64,000 nucleotides of DNA from Crambe crambe (lineage: Eukaryota > Porifera > Demospongiae > Poecilosclerida > Crambeidae): assembly GCA_963924555.1 (NCBI GenBank), contig OZ004594.1:4929563-4993562 (forward strand). Reading direction: 5' to 3'. The notes under the pieces are model-generated. The model was not told where the DNA came from, made no database searches, and was given only the letters and a program-made list of their open reading frames with translations. Of the stretch, positions 9,729-21,700 are shown piece by piece (position 1 is the stretch's first letter; each line of letters begins with the position of its first letter). The position numbers were made by a program, and so were the translations under genes.

Positions 9729-12700
9729 ATGGCTGACTCCGAAATAGAAGCCAGTTCACTAAGGCAAAGAAAGCGTGTAAAAGATCAAGATAATCCTTCC
9801 AGTGGAAAAGCAGAGGCTATAACTGAAGATTCAACGGAGTCAGTTGTTGTGAAGAATGTTCCTTTGTCATCAAACACCTTTTGGTTAACAAGAATAATTT
9901 TCATCCGATCACTAGGTTTTATTTATTGTAAGTCACTATATATTAATTTCAGTACCTTTACTAGTATATGATATCTAAATTTATTGAGTGCACACACTTG
10001 GAGAGTTACAATAAGTGCACTCTTGATTTCTAGCGATAAACCTTGCACCTTCAGGGAGAGTCTTCTAGGGTGTTTTTTTTAAAGCTATAATGGGTACAGT
10101 AGATCTTCTGCATATCCTGCTCTCACTTATGCAGCTGCTGAGATTATCTGGACTCATGTACATGCTAATTTACATGCATGTTTGCAATAAGTATAGGGTA
10201 AAGTATCTACATCCTGCAGACCACAGATACAGGGCAGCTGCTGCAACATTAGTCTACAAACCATGAACCATTTACCCTGCACCCTTTCTTATTGCTTCTG
10301 AAACCTAAAGCAAATTTACCACCAGTTCTTGACTCATTGTACAATTTTAAATACTGCTTCACATATCCAGACTTTAGTCGGTCACATTGAGTTCAGATAT
10401 GTGAGGGTCTGCTGTACATACTTTTACTCATTCCGATGGAGAATAGAGCCAATCGCTGGTTTTTGTCCATAAGTCACTTGTTAGAATCAATCTCTGCTAG
10501 TTCCTAGAAGGGAAGACCACTGTTTTTGATGGCATAAGAACGAAGAAGTGATCAACCTTCGACCCTGTTCACAAGGCAATATTTGACAATGTATGCATGC
10601 ACATTTATTTAACATCATTATGTGGGGTCGAAGTTGCTTCAGCAAGGACAGCAATGTTAGCTGGCTACGTAAATAGCTGGGCAGCTGGGCACTTCGATAG
10701 TGACGGTTTCAAGCATTCTAGCAAGCTATTTCTTCAGACTGTTGTCCAAGTTCAAAAATAACATGTACTTACGTAGAAGTAACCTCCTCCTTTTCTCCTC
10801 TTCCTTCCTTCTCCTCCCCTCCTCCTCTTCCTCCCCCTTCTCCTCCTCCTCCCCTCCCTCCTCTTCCTCCTCCTTCTCCTCCTCCTCCCCTCCCTCCTCT
10901 TCCTCCTCCTCCCCTCCCTCCTCTTCCTCCTCCTTCTCCTCCTCCTCCCCTCCCTCTTCTTCCTCCTCCTTCTCCTCCTCCTCCTCCTCCCCTCCTCCTC
11001 CTCCTCCTCCTCCTCCTCCCCTTTCCCTCATCCTTCACCCCCTCTCTCCACTTGGATCCTCACTATCTCTCTTTCTCTCCATTAGTTGTGGCATTTCTGG
11101 TTGCCCTGCAACAGAACAAAGAACTGTTGGGGAAGAATGGACTGCTCCCAGTACAACTATACTTGGACAGACTAAGACACCATTTTAAGGTACATCTATT
11201 GTTAGCTTATACCTTGATTCTGTCCTGTATATACATTGCATTTGACTTTGTGGTACATTGTGTTTATTATTGCAGCATACTCTACATAGCTACATGAGGT
11301 ATAGTGGGCCACTATCCCTTCAGTTCTTCCCCCTATGCCCAATATGCCTTCAGTTCTTCCCTCTATGCCTTATGCCTTACTATTTGTATTAAGCAGTGGC
11401 TTCTCCATACCAGCTAGGAGCCATCTTGAAATCGTTCGGCCTCTCCCTTTTATGGCAATCGTGGTCTTGCCCCTATGCCTTCAGTAAATCCTGGGGAGAA
11501 CCCTGTAACAAGTACTGGTGCTACACTATTATAGCTAATTTATGTTTTACAACCCTTGTTAATTCTTCAAATCCATGAAAATCTATGAAAATGTTTGCAT
11601 TAGCTATAGCAATGAGGTGATAATGGGAATCTGATAAATTACTATGCATCACTGACCTGTGATTGTTCAGATGGCTGGTCTGCTAAGTCTAACTTCCATG
11701 ACTACCCTAAATTAAAATTTATTCTTATAAGTATTTGGATTATCAGCCGGTTAGTATAGAGTTTGATTAACCCTCAGCGCGGTAGTCAGTTGTGTCTGTG
11801 TGTGTGTGTATCTGTTACATCGACCGCTCACCTAGTAGCGATTGGAACACTTCAACTTCAGTGTCAGCGATATCTGGACAATGCGATCCTGTGTTTAAAT
11901 TGCTTCGATTTTCGAATAAGGCCTTCATTTCGAAACTAAGGCAGGATTGCCATTCATTCTATATGATGCACATCATAAGCTGCAGGAATCTTGCAAACGC
12001 CAGTCGTCAGGCGTCATCCGTAAATGGACTACTACGCATGCGTATTGTTTGAACTTTTAAAATTGCGCTTGAATTTGGAGAGAAGTAACTTCAAATAAAC
12101 CTTGAAGAGCTGGCTGGTGACTGTTCTAGTATACTTCTAACCTTTGGTGTACAATTAACTCTCTCCAGTGAGATTTTTCGAAGCTCAACGACGAGCATGC
12201 GCAAGAATGCACACTCAGCATTTTGTAAGATTCCTGCAAACCGGAGTACTGCGCGTGGTTTTATGGAATCTTGCAAAATGCTGAGTGTGCATTCTCAATG
12301 AACAACCAATAATAGTTTGCTGCGCTGAGGGTTAGCACTTCAGTGCCTTTCATTCTTATATGATTCCTTCTTCGGAGTTAAGGAAAGGAGAGCTACAAAT
12401 AAGCCCCTGAATGGCCCCATTTTTAGATGATTATAAAAGGTATACCTTATGGCTGAAATATCTGCTACTAGGAGTTCCTGACATGTCCTATGGTTGGCTT
12501 GCTCTGCCTGTAGCCAACAAGAGCAGGACCTGTGAAGGCAAACCTTCTGAAAAGGAAAGATCGTTTGGACTTTAGTGGCTTAGTAGTGCAGGCTTGTTGT
12601 ACACACTATACACGCACACACGCACACACTCATACACACACACACACACACTATTATCGGTATAGATATTCACTAGTACAAAAATCCATGATGTAGGAAA

Positions 12701-15700
12701 TTGAAAGAGAAAACTGGATTATGTAAAACTGTTATTATGTACAGTCATGATATGATGCAATTTTTGATAATGTCATAGTAAATACAATCTGGTTTATACA
12801 ATGCCTTGAGTATATACACAGAAACTTATTGTTGAAATGTACACTTGGGACTAACTCGGCGTTTAAAATTGAATTTCAACATTTCACATAAAATTATGAG
12901 TCAACAAGGACAATAACAACAGTCTGACACAGGACCAGGCAACACAATAAGAGAAAAGTTTGAAATCAGTGCTACGTAATTCAGTGCTATGTCACGTCAA
13001 CTGTGATTTGTTTAATTGCCCCTCCCACCCCCCCACCCCCCGAGTCAAAATGTAAATGCTTTACCCTATACTAAATGAGGCCAGATAATCCAAGCAGCCG
13101 TAAAAGTGAGGGCCTGATATGTGAGGGACTGAGGGTCTACTGTACCAGAATCTAAGCATACACATGCATGTATAATATGTTGTGCAATGATTAAGTTTCA
13201 TATTATGCTACTAATTTAAACTGTCGTGTTCAAATTGGTTGAACTGTTTCAGAAACTCAAAAAATATTTATTGGGCTCAACTCCCCTTCATGGTGATCAC
13301 AGTTTTGCCTATACATTGCATCAGTATCACTATTAAGCCAGTGAGTACATAATCTGCCATTTCAGGCCTTCCTCTCTCACTGTCTGCAGCTGCAGCTGAG
13401 CCATAAAATACAGGTGGTATGAAAAAATGCTTATTGGCAGAACAGTACAACACAGTGTGTAGAACTGAAGGCATGGTTTGTGTCTTGCTATGCCTAAGAT
13501 GTTGGGGTGAAAATCCTCGTAATGTGTTTAGGCCTAGAAAAATGGTAATTGCAGCTTCTAAAGACCAACTTGTTCATTCACTGAAGAAATATTTTCACTT
13601 TAAAATAATCAGGTGCCCTCGAATGTGACAACAACTTACAGTGTATTCAGTGCTGCCCCCTCCCTCTTGTGGTGGGTGCCTACAGCCTCCCTGGATCTGG
13701 GTTTAGACGCTCTGGCCTGGAGTGGCTTGGTGCTGTCAGCTCTACTCGTATTCATGGGAGCTGGAAATGCCCTGTTGTTTGGACTCCTGTGGATTCTTTA
13801 TCATTCCATTGTGAATGTTGGACAGAGATGGTGAGCATGGGCAAATAAGGTGAAAGAGCTTATATAGTGAAACCTCTGTAATGAGACCCCTCAATAGTCA
13901 GGACACTTCTTAGTGAGACCCCTCAATAATCAGGACACTTCTTAGTGAGACCTCTCAATAATCAGGACACTTCTTAGTGAGACCCCTCAATAATCAGGAC
14001 ACTTCTTAGTGAGACCCCTCAATAATCAGGACACTTCTTAGTGAGACCCCTCAATAATCAGGACACTTCTTAGTGAGACCCTTCAAAGATTCGAGGTAGA
14101 TATCATAATCAGGACACTTCTTTAGTGAGACCCCTCAAGGTGGACATTAAGTGAGACCTCAATTAAGGTGGTCTTTATGATCATGTGTGTAAGGTGGACT
14201 TTATAATCTATAATGAGACTCCTCAATGTGAACTCCCTGAAATAGATAGTCATTCCAGTAGTTATTGGCCTAAAAAAAAATTCTACATGGGAATACAGTG
14301 AACTCCCTCTAATCAGGACCCCTGAAATGAGGCCACACTTTCATAATACAAATCCACCCCTGAAATGAGGCCATCCCTCTAATCAGGACACTTCTCCTGG
14401 CCACATAGTATAATTGTTGTATCATAATAATAATCATTTATACACGTTTTGTACACTCTTAGGTACTCCTTTGGTGAGTTTTAGTGTATAACAGGAGACT
14501 CTTGTGCTACTGTTCATTATTCCAACAGGCTGGGAGTCACAGCTACTGGAAACAGGATTCCTTGCCATCTTCATGTGCCCCATCATCAGTCTTAACCCCT
14601 TTTCACATGCCACACCCACTCCTCTGGTGGTCATATGGGGCTATCGCTGGCTCTTATTCAGGATCATGCTTGGAGCTGTGAGATGATTCTGTTATACTAT
14701 AGGCTATTCCAATGCTGTACTCATCTTATAGCCTACTAGCACTGCTATGACTAGAGTTTAGTGAACACATGTACCCCGCGCAATAGCTGTGTGTATGTGT
14801 GACTAGAGCTTAGCAGCACCAGACACTGGAGCTAGCTGATAATGACCGACCAGCTAATTTGGCTGAACTAGTTCACCGATAGACACAAACTTGAGCTTAG
14901 GCAGACACTTGACCGATACACACTAAACTTGAAAGATAGTTGTAGCTTTATAGTCTAGGCAGACACACTAGTAGTAGCACAGCTCAATATCTGTTCATGT
15001 TACGTCAGCTGACTTGACCGTAATTGCCAAATTAATAATAATGGTGGGTGTGGTTTGTGAAGTGTGCTTTAATAGAAACTGCAGGATTGTTGAGTGCAGA
15101 AAGCGTTATTGAACACTGTGACTGAAGCATTAGGCTACAAAGTGGAAGAAGAAGCCTCGACCAGCGCTTTACAACATAAGTCATCCGCCAAGATGGCATT
15201 CAGAGATTTTACTTTTGTACACATATAATACTACCTATCGTGCCCACCCCAATAATTTTCCCCTTGCTGCACATGCGTGCGCAGGGTAATTATGCTTTAA
15301 TTAAATGTTTCCTGTACTCGAGGCTACAAGTCATGTACAATTAGAGCAAGGAAGAACTGAGGGAGACCTCTCTGTTCAACAAAAACCAACTAGGTCCAGA
15401 CCAAAGGACTTCCAAAATTGTTTAGATCTAGAAGGGAATATCATTGCCATATAGACTCAGCATGGGGATCTACCTTCAGTGCAAAATGCATGTAAACAGG
15501 TTACCACTATGGCTCATGCTTATGCCTTATATGGGCATAGTTATCAGTGATATCATTAACTACACAGCTGGGTGATGTCAAATTATCATTAGACTACAAC
15601 ATGAATAATTCCATATAATGAGGTAACTATGTGTAGTAACCACTTGCTTGGCATGCAGGTATCTAAGTCGGTTAGATCACTCCAGTGAGTGTTACTTATT

Positions 15701-18700
15701 GTAAACCAATAGGTGAACCTCGTAGTCACTCACTGTGGTGATCTAACCTATACATATATCACCCTCTGTACTGAAGTGAAGATAGCAGTGCTAGTAGGTT
15801 ATAAATGGCTCTTATACATGCGTACATGATGTTGTAATTAATTTTAGGGGCTGATCAAGATCAGGGGGGATCAATGTTGGAGGGATTTAACTTGTATGAA
15901 TTATCATTATGAGGTATATAATTATGCTAAGTTAATAATTTTCACCAATTATTTTATATGATGCATAAAAGCTAGCTAACAGTATTCTACTAGAAAGAGA
16001 TGAAATGGTGACTATTTGGAAAATTTTAGGACGTTATTTCTGGCATAAATTAAAGTATATAAAAGGTTTTTTTCCATTCAATATAGAACAGTTTCATTTC
16101 AGTATTAAACTTCCTCCCCAAATATTAAACCTTTATTGTTCTTCACATAGTCTACAGATATACGACTCACAGTTTTCTACTGATGTCTTCTTTTTTTCTT
16201 TTCTTTTTTTTTTTTTTTTTTGCCATACGAGCAGACCCAGCCTGTGCCTAATCCTCTCAGCTACTACCTCCACCAGAATCCAGAGTTCATACACAAGGCA
16301 GAAACACTTGCAAACCATGTTGTGGAGCTGATAGTTCCATTTTTTATCTTCCTTCCTCGTCCCTTTCGCTTGATCTGTGGTATTCTGCAGGTATTTTTCC
16401 AGGTAACCAAGTACCATGCAATGATAATAATAGTGTGCAGGTATTACTTATAGCCCCACAATATCAGGTAACAATTCATTATGGATACAGTTTCATTTTC
16501 AGTAGCTCTATAGTTTAATAAGGACACTATTGTAGTGCATCTTTGTAATTTGGAAGGCAGCTACATTATATTAATTTTGACTTGAAAACACAGCCATTGA
16601 TGTTAAATGTACAGTGAACCTGTTTATATAGCAACCTCTGGGGCCACCAAAAGGTGGTCAGGTGGTCTCTTTTACAGAGGTCAAATCAATGATAAAAGCA
16701 CTATTGGGATAAACAAGTAGTCAGAGGTGGTCTCTAGACTTAATACAGGTTATATGGCTATCCCAGCTTGATACATCTTTCTCCCAGATTGAAATCTTGC
16801 TTAGTATACATAAATAGACAGGCTTGTAGTGGCGATCTTTGCTGAAAGCTATACTGACTCTCGTGTTACTGCCTAGCTGTGGGAAGTTCTCAATAAAGAG
16901 TGACAGATCTTACAAGGTACAAGGTACAAGGTTGAGTGGATGCTTATCAGAGAGTGCGGTAGCACTCTCTAAGTAGGGATGGCAGGTCAAAGTCCATAGG
17001 ACAGTATAAACTAAAAACTCTTCTTTCTCTTCTACCCTTACTCTACAGGTTCTCAGAAGGCTACAGTGAATTATTATATCTACAAAGAAGAGAGGAGAAT
17101 GTTCAAAAGCCAAAAATTCATTCGCCAACATAAGAAAAAAACGAGTTCTAAAATTGACTTTTCGTTCTTTTTCTTTATAATAATAATAATAATAAGGATA
17201 ATAATAATAATAATAAGATCGACGTACCGACTTACTGGCTATAGTCATCAAAATTCTGCTTTGGCCATCTGTTAGAGCGGCACCTAGAGGCTGATCTTTT
17301 GCTATTAGTTTTGACTAAGGCTCTACTTCACTATTCGATAGCACTCGGAACACAGCTGCTAATCTTTCTACGCCATTTTGAAGGGGGCGGGGCTTATGGG
17401 CGGAGCCACGTAAGCTTAAGTTTAGCTATAGCCAAGGTCTTCATTCATTATCTGATGATGTTCCAGTCACTCCTTGCTGAATTACAGTACAGATGCTCAT
17501 CCTATAGTAGCATTATAGCCAGTACTTTGCTGTAGTGTAGTCAGCTCACTTCACCATGCCGTGTACATGTCATTTACATTGCTGTTGCTGTAAAGTTTTA
17601 TATCAACAAAACTTAAATAGCTAAACAAATTCTTCAACCAGAGACACTGTATGTACCTACAAAAGAGGTTTATGTAGAGCTGGCTTTGTATAGTACTGTA
17701 CTGTAGCCTCCCTCATTCAACTTCAAGCACTAAGAAAAAGGATAGAAACAAGTGAGCATAAAAAATAAAAAGGTTAAGTAGGGATAGCCTAAAATCTAGC
17801 TGGGCTATCTATAATGTGCTGCAGCCTCGTATGAAAAAAATCTTCGCGATATTACCTCATAAAAGGGGTGGGGCAATTAATAGCAGTTCTCCTCATATAA
17901 CACCTGCACAGGATGTGGCCATTTGATGGCATCCACTATTATGATCACTACACCAAATGCATAAACTCCCCATACTCCTCCCTCAAGCAAGACATACGTA
18001 CCATCTCAATAATTATTTCAGTGATCACATATGTAACAATTAGCTAATGCTGTTCACTTTTTAAAATGTTCACTCCTTTCAGTACTCCATTACACTGCAG
18101 ATGATCATCCTTCAAACTCTCCTCCCTGAACAGAATGAAATACTGATCATTAAATCAATCAAGGAAGCCTTTAGTGTCTATCAATTTTCATAATCACAAA
18201 GAAAAAGAATGCAAACAAGTGAATGCAAAAAATTTCTTCGAAATAAAAATGTGAAGTAGGGATGTTATTATAACTGCAGCTTCATTATGAAAACTAAGTA
18301 CTGCAGCATCGAAGCAGTATGGCCCAAAAATCTAGCAGGAATATGTATTATAACTGCATGCAAGAGAGTGAACTTAGTGAAGTGACCCTTACCCATCATC
18401 AAGTACAAGATACTATTCCTACTTCACTCCCATGATCAAGGGCCAATGGAGTGAAGTAGGAATAGTATCTCGTACTTGATGATGGGTAAGGGTCACTTCA
18501 CTAAGTTCACTCTCTTGCATGCAGTTATAATACATATTCCTGCTAGATTTTTGGGCCATACTGCTTCGATGCTGCAGTACTTGGTTTTCATAATGAAGCT
18601 GCAGTTATAATAACATCCCTACTTCACATTTTTATTTCGAAGAAATTTTTTGCATTCACTTGTACTATATAGCCTCGTCCCCAGGCCCTCCTTTTTAATT

Positions 18701-21700
18701 ATGATTGTGGAGGGCCTGGTACGCGAAAATATCGCAAAATCATAGAAACCCCATAGCGTGGGTGTGTCCAAGGAAACGCATTCCCATCGCAACATGGCCT
18801 GGCCAGGCCTTAGAAAGAAGAGGCGTTGAGCCATTGAGCTGCCACTGAATTCGAGTTTTGCTACGCTTTGCTAGCCTAGCAGCAGATAGTATCGGAGCTG
18901 CCTATCGTCTAGATCGAGTAGTCTAGATTTTAGGCTCAGCTGGATTATAAATAGATCGGCCTCAGAATTCTTCACGAGTTTTAGTAAGTCCTTGGTTTTA
19001 TAGCCATAGCGAATTGGTCTTTTTGTTGTAGAGAAACAGCAGAAGTTCTTCTGAACACCTGGTGCCTTTAGGTCGATCCTGTCCGTAGCCCAAATGCGTG
19101 GGCATGGTCATAATGCTCTCGTGCACTGCCCACGCCCAATTAAGACGGTTCTACCCCAGTTCTATCCCCCCGTGACTTCGCATACCAGGCCCTCCACATT
19201 CATAACTAAAAAGAGGACCTGGGGGGACGAGGCTATATACTATAGGTAGCACTAAATCTTATCTAGATCTGCATTTCAGAGAACTGTTTATTTTTCTATT
19301 TGCAGCCAGTTGCATGTTGTAGTCACTGTTTGTTATTTGTGGGTACTAAAAATTATTATTCTCACTAAAATCTACAAGGTGCAAAAGACTGTGTTTTTAG
19401 TGTTATATCCAATGCTAACTAAGCTGCATCTGCTTTAAAAATCTTCCAATGGAGCTTATGCTAACAAATGACTTCTCTCTGGGTTACACAAACTGTCATT
19501 TCTTCCCGATTGCTCTGTGCTCATCTCCCGACTGTGTGCAAAGTCGTCGCTCAGAACTACATCTTTTTTTCGCCTGTGGCACAATCTTTTCAGTCCTTTT
19601 ACAATCTTGATCGCTATAAATACAAACAGCACAACCTGTGGAACAGCCAACAAAAAAGCCAGAAAGTATAATGCTGTAATAACATGAAACTCTATGGTAC
19701 TTGCTGAGATGATTAACTGCATTAAGATGCTCTGTAGTCCAAAGAGAGCTAGAAGCAAGCCATCGTATGTGTTGTAATGTTCCACTTTGTACGGTCGAAC
19801 TGCTAACACTGCAACTGATGAGGAAAATAAGATAAGCCCTCGGACTAAGAACGTGATAGCATTAGGAATGTGTATATATGTTGACGTCATAATCAGAATG
19901 GGTCTGAGAATGAGATAGAGAATTGAAAACAAGCGCAGATCATATGAGTTATCAGTACCATCCTTATAATGACCTTGCAGTTTCTCAGTGAATACATGGA
20001 TGTGCTGTAGTATCGTCCCATTACCAAAGCATGCTAGGAATCTCCTAAAACACTTGAAAGAGTAGCAGCTCAAAAGAAGAAGTATGGAAACAAGGAAGGC
20101 TAAAGCAGCCACTGCTGGTACCACATATGTGATGTGAGAAGACCCCATAAACTTCATGGTGGGATCTACATGGACTGCCTTATATTCAATCCTTGGGGGA
20201 TGTTCATTTAGATTCTTGATATGAGAATATCGAAGAATCAATGTAGAACTGACAATGATTTTAGTGCAAGATAGCAGAAATAAAGTAGCAATGACGTCAA
20301 TTACAGATGCCTTCGGGTTCCATATTGATCTTATGCTACTCATGCATGACTTGAAAGGTTTGAAGAGCTTCTGGAAAAGAGGGACTTGACATCTGAAGTC
20401 ATTTAGCTTCAAGATAATGTAGGTGATGACTATCAGGAAAAGGAAGTAGATAGGTGAAACATAGTGCAACATATTTACATGGATGCTTCTTATTGACTCA
20501 CTGATACAAAATTCTGGGAGAACATGCAGAAAGAAATCCAGATTCCACGGTTCATAGAGTGTTGTGAGAGTCTTGAAAAAAAATCTTAGAAATGGAGTAC
20601 CTTTCATATTTATGGTGTTCATAACAAGTTCATCGTAGTTAAGAGGTGTAACTACCATTTGACTACAAAACACAAAGCAACTCATTGTCGTGGTAGCAAT
20701 TGAGACTTGTAGAGTAAAAATGATGAGATAGAATATAGTGATAGGTACAAACTGGAAGAAGATGTAGAGCAACCAACCACGCCACAGATGAGAACATTCA
20801 GCACATTTATATCCAATTGTGAGGACAGATGTCCCATAGCCTTCTTTGCAGCGCTCACAGATCAATCCTTCCCTGTTGAGAGGGTCACAAAAGAAGCTAT
20901 TGATTTGCGACAGATTTGTTGGTATTTTCAGAGCCAAATAGTTATCCAAGTGTTGATACTTGATATAAGGACACGAGGCTTCATACAGAGTAAAATTATC
21001 ATAAGTCATGCAACGATTGACATCCAAATACAACTCTCCAGCAATGCATTTCATTTCATTCGGTAGATCATCCCTGCAGATGCATTTGCTTCCGTTCTGG
21101 ACTGATATTTCCCACAGCAGGCATTCTCGGTTCGAATCTCTAAATGTAGCTTCAGTGATACAGCATAGTGATATCATCAATATGCAAAATGAAAAAAACT
21201 CGACAGAAGACATCACTTTAGCTAACTGTTGCTACTTGGCTCCTGATTTCAATGTTAGCTACGTACACGATAGTTTTGATAATTGCTTTCAATTCAGTTT
21301 CCATGTGTGTGTGTTTTAAGAAGGAAATGAGTCATAATAATCATAGCAAAGACGAATACGGCTGAGAGAAACAAATATTGATGATTCCTTAGGTTGATTA
21401 TGCACAATAATTTCAATTGGCATCGTTATATCATAGGTTGTACTCATCTTGAGTGGAAACTTGAGTTTCTTGAATTGGCTGACCATTCTTCCCTCCATAT
21501 TCTGTTTTGACGATCTCTTTCTCAAAAGCCTGTTTTCTTCTCGGAGTGTGGCAGAGGTTGGGTGCCTTCAAGAAAAGGACAAGCGTGGAGAGAAATATCC
21601 ATTAGGTGAATACATGCAAGCATGTAGCCATAATAATTGGTCTAACACAACTGGTGCATACATATTGTTTTATAGTTCATTAGGATTATGCAAAAAAAAA

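Noticed and set aside
10700-11188. 162-residue Ser/Pro-rich frame on + and Glu- or Gly-rich frames on - (also in units C and D)
   Set aside because: They come from the 247 bp pyrimidine repeat in LMF1 intron 1; any frame through it stays open. The end only overlaps exon 2 in the wrong frame.
13277-13474. 65-residue minus-strand frame in LMF1 intron 2, kept in B, C and D
   Set aside because: It has a hydrophobic stretch but no recognisable family, and the units are too similar for its conservation to mean much. A nested small gene is possible but unsupported.
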